A stretch of DNA of 64,000 nt. It comes from Cacajao melanocephalus. Lineage: Eukaryota; Chordata; Mammalia; Primates; Pitheciidae. This document shows, piece after piece, positions 36,011 through 48,905 of the stretch. Position 1 is the first letter of the stretch. Each line of letters opens with the position of its first letter. The notes below the pieces were generated by a model. It worked only from the letters and a program-made list of their open reading frames with translations. It searched no databases and had not been told where the DNA came from. The DNA lies in assembly GCA_963573385.1 (NCBI GenBank), contig CAUYLG010026916.1, positions 124,001 to 188,000 on the forward strand, written 5' to 3'. The translations under genes and the position numbers were made by a program.

Positions 36011-36355
36011 TGGGGGAAATGCCATTTTATCTTTATTTTTCAAAAATATATTCTCTGAGTATAGACATTTAGATTGACAGTTATTTTTTATTATTTACAT
36101 ATATTGTTACAATTGCATTTGTTTTGGTTGAGAAGTGTATTAGTAAAGATAAGCTAGATGTAATAAACTAAGTGTATTAGTAAGCTTATGTCTCAATGAT
36201 TATCTCTATGCTTGATACTTAAGACAAAATTCTTCATATGAGGTACACATATCATTTTGCTCTGAACCATTCTCAATCATGAATACAAACTGAACCTCCA
36301 GACCCTTGAATATCCCCTATAGCTACAGCAAAAGAAAGAAAATGTGTGCACGCAC

Positions 36356-36358
<3 letters not shown>

Positions 36359-36388
<30 letters not shown>
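36359..36388. repeat. (TG)n microsatellite
   Basis: About 15 perfect TG units, likely polymorphic in the population. Confidence 0.95.
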
Positions 36389-36392
<4 letters not shown>

Positions 36393-37775
36393 GCTCTAGC
36401 TCCTTTGTTGTCTTTTCAGGGTGGTTAACCTCAATTACAAGATTGTCATTATTAGAAGTGGAACATTTATATTATTTTTCGTATTCTCCAGGAAAAGACC
36501 TTCAAAGCCATTCCCTGGCAACCTAGTGCATGGAGAAAACATTACATTTTCTGAAAAAAAATTGTTAAGTGCAATATTACTTTCTTTCTACACTTTTAGT
36601 AGTTTAATTTGTCACTAAACTTTATGCAATATAGCTAACATAGAATTTTCCTATACTTGAAAAGGAAATAAACTCGTCATATTCCTTCATTTAGGTCTCT
36701 CAACTTTTACCTTTCTTTGATTCTAAGTGTTGTCCAGAGTATGTTTTCTAGAACTGTTTTGGAATTTATTTGTGTAGTTATTTATAGAGTTTATTTAATC
36801 TTGAATAAAATAAATGCCTATTACTATAAAACTACTTAAGGGTTCCTAATGTGTATCTCACTATTTATTCATGCCCATATCACCATTTCTTTTCGGTTCT
36901 TAATACAATAGTATGCTTTTGATTAATAAACATTGGAATTCTTGGCATTTTACTGTTGTACTTGCATATTGCTAAATTCTCTCTTTCTGCTATTTTCACA
37001 GTCAGGTTTCCTTATGGAGATATATAGTTCTCATTTTGTTATTCCTTGGTTTGGTGCTTATTACAATTTTATGCATGTATTTTGAAAACTTCTGAAAATG
37101 CCCTTCCTATAATGTACAATTGTGAGGGTCATTTGACACTAAGCAAAATATTTAAGCCATTGATTAACGTGTTAAATATGAGGTCTAGGATCATCCCCTG
37201 CTGGATATTTTTTAAAATTGTTCTTCAGTTTGATACTGATTAAGAGCTCTGTAAACGAGGAATACAGTGTCTTCTGGTATGCAGGAAAGAGTGAAAAATT
37301 ATGATATTGATTTTGTTCTAATCACTAAGATTTTTTATGGAATGAGAGGTTTACTTATTATAAATACCAACAGTAATATATTCAAATAAAGTAATTTATT
37401 TACATTAGTGTTACTTTGTCATAATATAATTACTCAAAATGTAATCCGTGTATAAATCAAATTAATGAATACCATAAAACAATACACACAATTCCAATTT
37501 TTGCAGCAATTGTAATCAATAATATGAAAATGGGAAAGCAAATGTAAGTACAAAACCAGCCTCTGTTGAAAGTAAGCACAAGCAATCCAGAAAAACCAAT
37601 TACAATATTAACTTGATTTATTCAGTAGGTGACATTTTATTATTATATTTGCCTAACTATATAAAATTAGTAATTATAAGCAGACTACTTGAAATAAAGG
37701 TGATAAAACATAAACAAAATGATGTATTATTGTCTAAATTCTTAACCGTTTTTCAGAAAAGAAAGAGGGTGTTGG

Positions 37776-37839
37776 GGGGAGACATAGAGAGGAAGGAAGG
37801 AAGGAAAGAAGAGAGGGAGGAAGGAAGAAAACAGAAAAT
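37776..37839. repeat. GGAA-rich purine tract
   Basis: A run of GGAAGGAAGGAAGGAAAG type followed by GA-rich sequence. It is pure purine over most of its length, so triplex-capable. GGAA repeats can bind ETS factors when the array is long, but this one is short. Confidence 0.85.
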
Positions 37840-38567
37840 TCACCTAGGATTTAAATGAATTCTATAGTTTCACTGAAACTGTTTCAAGTCCAACTATAGT
37901 ATAGATGATTTTTCTTTAAGATTCTTAGGAATTCTCAATAAATTTGCTTATAAAATAATATTAATTATTTACCACTGTAGTCCATTTTATATAAAAGCCT
38001 GTGCCTTATTTAAAGAAATATAAATAATGCCCCAAATTAGGAGTCTACATGAAATTTCACTAAGTAGACCTTCATAATTCTATTTTCTAGTTATACAAGG
38101 GTGAACATTTTCTGATTTCATAACATGTTCCATAACGTGTTCATGCCTAAATTTAAAAAAACCACCAGTGCAATCTGTTGTTAATAAATAATTATAAACT
38201 ATTATTTCATGTAAATGAAGACTTTCCTTGTCCTACTGAATGTTTTCTATTCTAATCCAATTTAAAGTAGTATTAATGAAAGAAGTATATTTCACCCTAA
38301 CAAAAATGATTAGTATTTTTAATAAATCTTTCATACTGTGTCCTTTGTTTTATTTCACCTATATTATTTAAAGCAATTATTCCTATTTTCATATATAAAA
38401 ATATCATGGAATTAAAAAGCACTAACTTTGAATATGTGTTTTATCAAAGATGAAGAAACAGCTATATTTCTCGTGTTAAAGAGAGGCTATCCTATATTTA
38501 AACTATATTTTATATCTTCATTAGTGTTCAGAATGGATTGAATTTGTTTAAAAAAAAATGTTAGGAA

Positions 38568-38881
38568 GGACCAGGCATGGTGGAACATTCCTCTAATCCA
38601 AACACTTTGTGAGGCTGAGAGGGGAGGATCTTTTGAGGTCAGGAGTGTGAGAACAGCCTGATCAACATGGGGATACTTTGTCTCTAGAAAAAAATAATAA
38701 TTTTTAGAAAATTAGCCAGGCATGGCAGCATGAGCATATGGTCCCAGCTACTTGGGAGGGTGAGGCAGGAGGATTGCTTGAACCCAGGAGGTCTAGACTG
38801 TCATAAGCCAAGATCACATCCTTGCACTCTAGCCTGTGCAAAAGAACAAGATTTTGTCTCAAAAAAGCAAACAAAAAAAAA
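38568..38881 (+). mobile_element. AluJ-type element, full-length
   Basis: It runs from 'ggaccaggcatggtgg' to 'ttttgtctcaaaaaagc' with both arms and a long A-rich linker (aaaaaaataataattttt). It is heavily mutated, consistent with AluJ. The flanks 38561 (ttaggaagga) and 38882 (ttaagaagat) look like a decayed target duplication. Confidence 0.9.
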
Positions 38882-40299
38882 TTAAGAAGATTTCAAGCAC
38901 CTAATTGGTGCTGTTTGTTTGTGGGATTTTTCTTAGAATGTGTTTAAGTTCTCTGAGAAATAGTAGTAAATAATTAAATATTTGATTTATGTGCAAAGTA
39001 CCATAAGAAATATAAAGAAATATAAGTTTTAATCTTAAGTAAAATAATTCAAAGATTATATGGAAAGAGAACCTACATGTTCGCATATAAATTTATATAC
39101 ATAACATCTTGATTTGAAGAGAATTTTAGGAAAGTTAATGATGTTACCAAGTGGAAGCTACAAAAACTTAGTGTATTGATTTTAAAGTGAAAGAGATTAT
39201 GCTTCTACCTGGGGTATTCAGTAGAAGTTTCACAGAGGAAGAGAAACCCAAGTTTCTCAAAGGCTAATTGGATCAGGTCTGGCTTAGTTTTCTCCCAGAT
39301 GTTTGATATGAGAATCACATCCCTGAGATCAGATGTGGTTGGGGATATGAAGTTACTTGAATTGGTAAAGAGTGAATATTATCACATGGCTTAAGCATTC
39401 TAAAGCACTGATTGCATAAGTAAGAATAACATTTCTGGCACAACAAAGGGTTCACAAGACAAGGAATGACGGTAGAAATAACAGGTCCAGAAAATGTACT
39501 AGTACAAAAACAGAGGGGATACCAACAGAAATAGCAAAAACAATGGACTGGGGTAGATTACAATAACAATGAAAAAAATTGTGCTGGAGAATTGAGCATT
39601 GTTTTTGTTCCTGACCACCAATACAGTAATTTAGTAGACAAGGGTACTGAGAACCAGCTTGGTTGGGAGATCCCCACCAAGGCGGCGCTGGAGGTATTTG
39701 AGAGGCAGACACCCAGATAGCACAACAGAGTGGATCTATCTTGGGGACCAACAGCCTGAGAACCTGTGGGGCTGACAGCTCTCCAGGCTGAAGGCCCCGA
39801 GCAGATTCTCATTCATGTATTTATTTGCTCTTAGACAGGTGATTCTTATTACTATTACAGGTGTTCTACATTTACCCATAACTCAAGAATATACCAAGTA
39901 GGCAGCTGTTACCTGCCTACCACTAATTACGAACTAAAAGGTACCCTCTACAGAGGATCCATGAGGGCAGGGTAAACTTAATGTTTCTCAACACAAGGGT
40001 AGGGTTTTTGTTGTTGCTGCTGTTGGTTTTAAGTAACCATTTTACTTAAATAGATTCTATATTTTGTTTAAAACTTTGTCAAGTATCTGAGAGAAACAAT
40101 TTCACGACAAATTTTTATGGCAGTGTGGTTTAAGTCTAAAGTGATATTTGAGAGTTCTAGTGAACATGGGGTTATAAGTTTTAAATTTTAAAGATTAAAT
40201 TGAAAGATTGAATTTTATTCCTTTGGCAGTACAATCTCCTGTACCCTCAGTTGCCCAATTTCCCTTATAGATGATATATTATAAAATTATAGGACAATA
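38882..40299. other. Unique DNA with an unclassified GC-richer block
   Basis: The block at 39640-39800 is clearly less AT-rich than its surroundings ('ccaccaaggcggcgctgg', 'gaaggccccgagcag'). Two overlapping minus-strand frames (39452-39751, 99 codons; 39558-39812, 84 codons) cross it. I recognise neither protein. An old LTR or retrocopy is possible. Confidence 0.4.
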
Positions 40300-41095
40300 T
40301 TACAACCAGGAAATTGACAGCAAAAATATCAAGATACATAATATTTCCATCATGATAAGGATCTGTCACTTTGTTTATAGCCACACCAATTTCCCATCTC
40401 CCTTCCTTTCTTAAATCCAGACAACCACTCATCTTTTCTCCATGTCTATAATTTGGTTATTTAAACAATAAATGTTATGTTAATGAAATCATACAATATG
40501 TAACCTTTTGGTATTAGTATTTTTTTTTCACTAGGTCTAATCCACTGGGGATTCATCTAGGTTTTTATATGTACTAAGGGTGATTGCTTTATATTGCTGA
40601 GTAGTATTCCATGATATGGATCTACTACAGTTTGTTTAGTCATTCACCCATGTACAAAACTCTAGGTAGTTTCTAGTTTTTGGCTATTGTAAATAAGACT
40701 GCTATATGCAATCACGTACATGTTTTGTGTCAACATAAGGCTTGATTCCTTTGGCATAAATGTTTAAAAATGTTATGAGTGAATTATATGGTAGTTTCAT
40801 ATTCACTTAGACTAGAAACTGCCAATCGTCCATAATAACTGTAATTTACATTCTCATCATCAGTATGTAAATGATCCATTTGCTTTACATTTTTTCTAGC
40901 ATTTCATAGTATCATCCAATTTTAATTATACCCATTCTCATAAGTGTGTGGTAATATCTCATTGTGGTTTAATTTGCATTACCCTAATGGGAAATGACGA
41001 GTATCTCATGTATATATTTGTCTTTATTTGACATTTGAGTAAAATGTCTCTTTGTCTCTTTTTCCAATTTTCTAATCAGATATTTATCTTTTTTT
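40300..41095 (-). mobile_element. L1M fragment (3' UTR and ORF2 end)
   Basis: Antisense old L1: 'aaaatatcaagatacataat', 'cagacaaccactcatc', 'tgctgagtagtattccatga', 'ctactacagtttgtttag', 'tggctattgtaaataagac' and 'atctcattgtggtttaattt'. It is the same L1M region as 2362-3120, in the same orientation. Confidence 0.8.
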
Positions 41096-41111
41096 TTAAC
41101 TGGTGAATTTT

Positions 41112-41276
41112 GAGGGTTCATCAGATTTCATGAGACTTCTTCACTGCCATGAGAACAGTATGGGGGAAGTTGCCCCAGTGATTTGATTATCTCTCACTGA
41201 TCCCTCCTATGACATGAGATTATGGGAGCTACAATTTAAGATGAGATATGGGTGGGGACACAGCCAAACCATGTCA
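41112..41276 (-). mobile_element. THE1/MST-type MaLR LTR, half
   Basis: 'gatttcatgagacttcttca', 'gagaacagtatgggggaag', 'gaattgta'-like central text, and the end 'ggtggggacacagccaaacc' + 'atgtca' are the antisense U3 half of a THE1/MST LTR. The other half is missing, with L1M directly to the left. Confidence 0.85.
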
Positions 41277-42667
41277 GAGAGGCCAGTAAAGACCCTGAAA
41301 ACACTAAACAAAAAAGTGATTATCCATGCCTTTCCTCTCTCCCTGTATGACCTGCACACATTTTCTCATTAAAATTCTTAACTGGGAAACTGAGCAGTGA
41401 GGAGCAAAAGATAAATACAAAATTCAAACTTCTCAATGGTACTTTTAAAGCTAAAAAGTACCATTCTCTCAACTCCTGTTTGAATTAGAGTTGCAAGGAA
41501 TCAGATAATAAGATGCTATTATCATATGCCTGCTGCATAATATTAACTATCAGTTGTTATAAATGTGCCTCACTAGAGAAGGTTAGTAAAAAATTAAAAG
41601 CAATGTATTCTTTGGGTTAAATTTTACTATATTTTATTCTACATATATTTAGCTGGTAGCCTATTGTATTATGTTTCAAAACTCACATAATAAAAATGAA
41701 AGAAATCAAACAAACACACTTTAAGAGTGTTTTTGCCTTAGTAATCAGATTTCTCAATTATAAAGTATTTATTAACTTAGATATGTTACAAAAGAATTGA
41801 AGAAACAATTATTATTTGGACAACGTGAATGCTATTAGTTTATCCGATTTATATTACAGTAGGTTAACCGCTTCAAAAAATAAGTACGTCTTTTGTCGCA
41901 CTTTCTTTAACTTAAAAATAAGAATAACATTTGAGGTAGAAAAATCTGCCTTTTCCATCATAATCAAATCAAATAATCCATTTAAAATGTGCTTGTAAAT
42001 TTAAATTTATTCGTACCTTAACACCAGAATTGTCTTTATTGGCTTATACCACAGATTACCACCAGATGGTGGTATGAGACTGACTAATACCTTCCGTATT
42101 ATTAGTGGGCAAGGAATATGTGCTTGGCAGATTTTTGATTTTTCAGACCCTTTTTTACTACATCCAAATAATTTCTTAATTCTTTACTAATACCAATTTA
42201 TTCTATGTATAGGATTGCGACTATTGGGACCTGAGGATTACTAGGATTGTAAAATAGTAAATAATAGAAGAAATAATTCTCAGCCATCCAAATTAGGAAA
42301 ACAAAACAAACTCTCAGGAAGGAGATGAAAAGGTTGGGCAAACATTTGCTAAATTTCTTACTTTCAAATAATTTTAGAAAACTATATGTTTTTCTATATG
42401 TAAAAACAATGTATATTCTGTATATCTTTACTCTATGTACATGTATAATGTACATAAATTTTGCCATTTGTACAATACAATTATTCGTACAAATAATGAA
42501 AAACATCTACTGTGTGAAATCTACTACTTCAGCGTGTACATTTTAAGAATTTTGGAATTCTTTGAATGTTCTATTATTTTTCAATATCTAGCACCACAGA
42601 AATTCTGTAGTCTAACTTTCAAAGAACAGAATTGGCTTTGTGGCATTTTCTTTATATATATATAAAG
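41277..42667. other. AT-rich unique DNA
   Basis: Holds a perfect hairpin (41435-41465). The open frames at 41816-41998, 42198-42506, 42325-42546 and 42435-42665 (60-102 codons) are Phe/Ile/Tyr-rich, as expected from AT-rich DNA, and have no recognisable domain. Confidence 0.5.
41435..41465. other. Perfect 12-bp inverted repeat, 7-nt loop
   Basis: AATGGTACTTTT (41435-41446) and AAAAGTACCATT (41454-41465) are exact reverse complements around AAAGCTA. No transposon family is suggested. Confidence 0.92.
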
Positions 42668-43643
42668 GTACATACATGGCCATGTGGTTTGTTGCCTCCA
42701 TCCCCCTGTCACCTATATCTGGCATTTCTCCCCATGTTATCCCTTCCCAACCTCCCTACCCCCTGCTGTCCCTCCCCTAGTCCCCCCAACAGACTCCAGT
42801 GTGTGATGCTCCCCTCCCTGTGTCCATGTGTTCTCATTGTTCAACACCCACCTATGGGTGAGAACATGTGGTGTTTGATTTTCTGTTTTTGTGTCAGTTT
42901 GCTGAGAATGATGGTTTCTGGGCTTATCCATGTCACTACAAAGGACACAAACTCATCCTTTTTTATGGCTGCACAGTATTCTATAGTGCCCATTGATGGG
43001 CATTTAGGTTGGTTCCAGGACTTTGCTATTGTAAAGAGTGCCACAGCGGACATACATGTGCATGTGTCTTTATAATAGAACAATTTATAATCCTTTGGGT
43101 ATATACCCAGTAATGGGATTGCTGGGTCAAATGGAATTTCTATTTCTAGGTCTTTGAGGATGCCACACTGTCTTCCACAATGGTTGAACTAATTTATACT
43201 CCCACCAACAGTGCAAAAGTGTTCCTATTTCTCCACATCCTCTCCAGCATCTGTTGTCTCCAGATTTTGTAATGATCGCCATTCTAACTGTCATGAAACG
43301 GTATCTCAAAGCGGTTTTGATTTGCATTTCTCTAATGACCAGTGATGATGAACATTTTTTCATATGTTTTTTGGCCTTATAGACGTCTTCTTTTGAAAAG
43401 TGTCTGTTTGTATCCATCACCCACTTTTGAATGAGGTTGTTTTTTTCTTGTAAAACTGTTTTATTTCTTGTAGATGCTGGATATTAGCCCTTTGTCAGAT
43501 GGGTAGATTGCAAAAAGTTTTTCCCATTCTGTTGGTTGCCGGTTCACTCTAATGATTGTTTCTTTGCTGTACAGAAACTCTGGAGTTTAATTAGGTCTCG
43601 TTTGTCTATTTTGGCTTTTGTTGCCAATGCTTTTGGTGTTTTA
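42668..43643 (-). mobile_element. L1PA/L1P, 5'-truncated, ~0.98 kb
   Basis: Antisense young L1: 'tggtttgttgcctccatccc', 'gtgtgtgatgctcccctccc', 'ttctcattgttcaacaccca', 'atacccagtaatgggattgc', 'tgcatttctctaatgaccag', ending at 'gcttttggtgttttag'. The minus-strand frame 43127-43420 keeps the ORF2p C-terminal Cys/His segment [16 protein letters not shown]. About 30 bp is missing near 42978. The 147-codon plus-strand frame at 42632-43075 is its antisense shadow. The 3' side ends in (TA)n, not poly(A). Confidence 0.93.
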
Positions 43644-46079
43644 GCATATTGCACACAACACAGAAGTGTGGCTTTGCAGGTACCCAGGGCAGACACTCGA
43701 GGGAAAAGAAAGTAAGGGTCAGGCTAACCTTTCATGGTTGAACACTATTGAAACTAAAAATGAATTTCAGTTTTTTTTTTCATTAACCGCACATTAATTT
43801 TAATTGTTTTCACAGATATGTTTATACAGAATTTTAAATGTTTGAAATTCTTGTATAATGTAAAATCCAGTCCTCATGAGAGGTGTTTTTCTCATTTCCC
43901 AGTAAAAATCCCTTAAAATGTTTATTGATATTATTTTCAACAATAAAATAAAATGTATAACAAAAAATATTTTTGTTATTTTAGGATCCCTGTTTAATAC
44001 ATTTTAGAGTAAAGGATTGTTTTTGTTCCTTTGCTCTTCTATTAAATAATAATACATTTTAAATAAAATTAATAATATAGCATCTTTAGTATTTTCATCA
44101 TGGATTTTAATTTTTTTCATCTTTTCCATACACAAGCATATTCACAAACCTATTCACTTCAGTCAAAGGTCACGTAAAATAAAAGTTGTGGCATGATGTG
44201 ATAAAAAATAAGGTATATTTCGAGAGTTTTGTATTTTATGATTTAAAAATAAAAAGAATTTACATATTTATGTTACTTTCCTGATAAATGTTGCATCTGA
44301 TTTGAATAAAATTGTCTAAATTTATTTTATTTCAAATTAACAAGTGAAAAAAGAGATTTTTTTATCATTAATAGACATTGTTCTACATTTCTGACAAAAC
44401 CTTCAAGAAAACAATAAATATTAAAATATAATATTACATTTTAAATGCTTTTGTTTTGCTAGCTAGCCCACTGAGAGCTTGACAGAAATATTGGACATAA
44501 TGATCAAGTGACAATGAGATGGGTTTTGATGAAGTTTTTATTGCATAAATGTAGAATAAAAGTAACTAAAATTTGGCATCATCAACTCATATATAATTTT
44601 TATTTTATTTTCCTTTAATCTATTTTGTCATTCTTCTGTCACTACCTTTAGATACTTTCAAGACAGCACAATATTTATTTCAGTTTCTGCAATAATGCCC
44701 TATGGACATTTCAAAATTTGAATGAGTGGTCTAAAATGCAGACCACAGGATGCACTTCAATTCATTTTAAAATACTTAGATTTAAAAAATGTAATAGTTA
44801 TTATTTCTCTTTTTTTCTCTAAAATATTATCTAGGGAAAAAAGCTAAATTTGTATATCTGCATGGCAGCAATCAGTGTAGAGCTGAGGGCTGGCTGAGGT
44901 ATTTAGACTGAGTGTGTATGTCCAGTTCCTCAAAGTTTGTATAATTACGTTTTGGATTCCTAAAAATGATCTTAAATATCAGTTATCATTTATTATCACA
45001 TTAGTGCTGTTGCGCTTTACTAGAATTGTGACTTCTTTTTCTGTCCTTGTGTCTCTCTCAAAGGTGAAAAAATAAAAGTAGATCAAGAAAAGTAGCAAGA
45101 AAAATGAGAGAAAGTGTATAAATTGGTATGAGTGAGGATTCTTTCTTTGCATTTAGTTAATAACTCTCAAGCCCCTGTAGGAAGAGAAATTTGTTGCTCC
45201 TATTTAAAACCTGTCCAAAATAACACCATGACTTAAAATTTACCTGTGCCAAGAAAAATTGTGTGGCTACGTTTTCATTTTAAAAAAATAACATGTAACA
45301 AATAGCTCCTAAATTGTTGCTGGATAACTCAGGCATTGCAAGAATACTTCTGTATACCTATAGGATTTCTTGGATTCTCCGTAGACTGCTATCTTTTTTC
45401 TTTGTTATTTCAGGTAACATACATTCTTTCAAGGAGTAGCTTTTTGGAATAGACTGTGGTCAGCTTTCTATAGGTACAACTACCATGGAAGATTTCAGAT
45501 ACAATAGCAGGCAGATGAGCTGCCTTATTAAAAAAATAATGCTTCCTCATTGCATTCAAGATATTCCAAGCAATTTTGAATAAAAAATGCGATTATTTAT
45601 CTCAGTTCATCAACTTCAGGTTTTAACCTCCCTTAAGAATTCTAAGCTTAAGTCACAGAAAATTACTAAATAATCCTGTCATGTCATATTCATATACGAC
45701 CTCCAATAATATTTTTCTCTCATTCTTGAAATTCAGGAACACTTCTGAATTTCTACCAATTTTTCAAAATCTTGTTCAATGGTTACGTATTCTCAAGAGT
45801 TGTTGGCCCCTATCTTCCCAAAATTAGTTATTTTCGTAATATTTTCTGCCTGATTCTAATTATACAACTTTTGCAATATAGTTATTTATTAAAATGTTAA
45901 TTACACATTTCATAACACTGAACATTATATATGGCACATGGTAGGCTTTAATAAACTTGTGCCTTATTGAAAAGATAAAAAGATATAAAATTTAAATACC
46001 AAAGTGGATGTAAAAAAGAGAAGAGGTTAATTATATGCATAAAATATAAATTCTCAAATTTTCTGCTTCTGTTGGAGGT
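43644..46079. other. AT-rich unique DNA
   Basis: About 2.4 kb with no gene or confident repeat. Confidence 0.5.
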
Positions 46080-46315
46080 ACAGACACTGGAGCGTTAACT
46101 GCCTGGGTATAAATATCGATCACTTTGTAAACTGGATTCTCTAAGTCAGGTTTCTTAATACTTATGTATTGTTCCCTCATTGACAAAGTGAGGATAGCAA
46201 TAGTTTTTATTTTAGGATTGTAATCAGGATTAAAGAAGTTAATATATGCAAGGGCTTAGAACAATGCCCAGCAATAATGCATACTCCTTAAGTATTTACT
46301 ATAATTATTATTGAA
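46080..46315 (+). repeat. MIR (CORE-SINE), near full-length
   Basis: A sense MIR. Head 'gttaactgcctgggtataaa' is followed by 'actttgtaaactggattc', 'aagtcaggtttcttaat', 'tcattgacaaagtgagga', 'ggattaaagaagttaatata', 'aacaatgcccagcaata' and the tail 'agtatttactataattatta'. Confidence 0.8.
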
Positions 46316-48905
46316 AAACTCTACATTTTAAAGCACTAAGTATTTTTTTCTGACCACTTAATATATTAGTGCAGACATTTAAAAATATGAATTCATAAGT
46401 GTTCCAATATAAAAAGGGATATTTTAAAGTAATAAAAATATCATGAAATAACATTGAATAATAAAAATGAACAAGCTATTATGCAGGGAACAACTGGTTG
46501 AATTTTTAAAAAAAACGGTGCTGAACTCTGTATTGATAATGGAATAAAGAGCCTCCCCTCCACACCTCACCTTCACTATCTTCCCTTCCCCACCCTTCAT
46601 TAGGAGTCGGCCCCTAACAATGTCTCTCACTTCCTTCCCTGCTCTTAGCATGATATGAACCCTAGATCAAATCATAGCTGTCCTAGAGTCAGCCCAATCA
46701 TATTGTAGAATTCAGAAAAGGCATAAAAAAATCTAGCAGCTTTTTGGAATATGTCACAAGAGGTGACTGAAGGAGATGGCCATGAAAAGAAAAGAGAAAA
46801 ATATAAAGAGTTAAATAAAAAGATGTTAAAAGTTATCTGATAAGGTAATAAGACCATAGACCATTTTATCTGTACTAATCAAAGACTGCTAGCCTTAGAT
46901 TTTTTAGTACTACATAGTAGTTTGCATACTGGACTTGGGGAGGTTCAATGACACACCTGAATTCATCCTGAATGAATTGCAGACTAAAAACTTAGACCCA
47001 AGTCACTTGCTGACTCATTGACCTGCAGCATATTTTGTCCATAGAACTTGCACCTGGTAAATAAATACCGTCTTAAAGTTTCATATAGTTTGCACATGAT
47101 ACAACAGAATCAGAAAAATCAGGGGAAAAAAACACTTATCTTTATGAATTAATGTATTTTACTGTTGTTTGGTTACTTTTATAAGCAATTACTATCAATA
47201 ACTAGAGAAAGGAAAGCCCACCTACTTTTTCTGTTCCTCATCTTATTGTACAACATACCAAGTCAAGGCCCATTACCTTCCTTGGTATGCAGTAGACTAT
47301 CTTCTAGGCAAACTCACTGTTTGAGCTTTTTATCCTTTGACCTCCTGTATCTCACTGATCTGGGTACCATACCAAGACTTCCTTATGAAAAAGGTTTAAG
47401 GATTTTAAGGTCCATAGTGACATAAATTAAATGAGACATTTCTCTGTGGAACAGTAAAACAAAAGCCATTTAACTCTTACATTTGCTGACCTTTTGATCC
47501 TGCATTTGCAAAGAAAGTACTATTCAATCAGGTCCTCACTTCCAAGAAGCCATTGAAATGGGCCCGCTAAAGTTTTTAATATTTTATTAGAACATTTGCT
47601 ACCTATTGTTTGTATACATCTCTCAAGGGGTGAGAGTTTGTTTATGAGTGATTTTTAGAAGTGTATGTATAAAAATGTTTTTTCTAGCTTTAGTTTTCTT
47701 CAAAGTATTTTAATTTTCCCTTGGGCTTGATGATAGTACATTAAGCTCTAACTGCAAGACAAAAGGTGTGTGTATGCTTTATGAAGACAATATTTCTGAC
47801 GTTAAATAAAATTCCAAGAAGGATCTGACTTACCTTTCTTGATCTAAAATATTAAAGCATTTATTTTCAAGTATTAAATTTGAGACAAGATCACAGGATT
47901 CCAAGTAAGGTCACTTGAGGTTGATTTGTTTTAGAAAAATATGTGATAAAGAAATGTATCTTGAGATAGCCTGCCCCCCCATTATCAATTTTTTGCTCAT
48001 TAAAACAAGTGTTTTCAGAGTCTTCTCTTGATATTTTCATAAAAATGTGGCCAGAACTGACAAATAGAATAAAACCTTAATGTAAAATTTTATGGTTAAT
48101 TTTAAATAAAAAAATATATTACCAACGTGTTAAAAACAGTTTAAAATATTAAATTGCAAACACCATAAAATCAAATTAAACTTTTATAAGGTCATTTAGT
48201 ATCCTTATAAAATATAAAATGATTGAATACACCTACTTCAGATAACCAACTTTAAAAAGTTTCATGAAAGGTATATGTTTCTGCAAGACAATGCTAGATT
48301 TTTAAACCATTTTTATCTAGATCCATTATTTCTTCCCTAAAATGACACATATTACCTAATGCATAATTATGCTAAGTATTAATCTTCAGTACAACAATAC
48401 AAACTGGAGCAGATATACAGCTCCATGTCTCAAAATAAATTTTTAATTTAGTCAAATTCAGAAAGCCTCATTTGATTTATAGCTAGATACAAGAGAAAGA
48501 ATTACATATGCTTTTGTTTTGTTTTGTTTTCTACCAAACTGGACACTCTGTTATTCTGTAAACATTTAATAAACATTTAATAAAATCCAATATTAAAGAT
48601 GGTGATTATAAGAAAAAAACCTGGTAAACTTTTCTGATTTTTCTCATTGCTTGTATTATTGCTATTTTTCAGTAAATATATTGAAAGTACATGCTTATTT
48701 CTGATACTATTCAATTAATTTGGCGTATGTAACACAAACACAATTTTTTCCTATGCCAATCTTCATTTATTATTCAATTTATTCTTCCATTAATTCATTC
48801 AGCACCTGTGTCTTGGGTGATTTCTGTTTTTCATGACTAGTACCCAACACTGTTGAAACACAACAAAGTGTAGGCTGTCGGGCTCTATTTTTTTTTCATG
48901 GAGCT
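46316..48905. other. Unique DNA, no gene
   Basis: No gene recognised. Includes a pyrimidine-rich patch (46551-46600), a C run at 47972-47979, (TTTTG)n at 48511-48528 and a tandem AAACATTTAAT pair near 48560-48582. Frames 46424-46651 and 46672-46857 (minus) and 47165-47425 (plus, 86 codons) have no known domain. Confidence 0.5.

Larger units (their letters stand above)
36011..38567. other. AT-rich unique DNA with a (TG)n and a purine tract
   Basis: Contains (TG)n at 36359-36388 and a GGAA-rich purine tract at 37776-37839. No gene recognised. Frames at 36344-36526, 36421-36618, 37046-37243 and 37613-37858 are 60-81 codons with no known domain; the first and last encode the simple repeats. Confidence 0.5.

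Noticed and set aside
42632..43075. 147-codon plus-strand open frame, the longest in the window
   Set aside because: It lies antisense over an L1 3' UTR and ORF2 end and reads the C-rich L1 3' UTR complement. No gene family resembles it.
43127..43420. 97-codon minus-strand frame with a Cys/His motif
   Set aside because: Real coding ancestry, but it is only the C-terminal remnant of L1 ORF2p inside a 5'-truncated element, not a gene.
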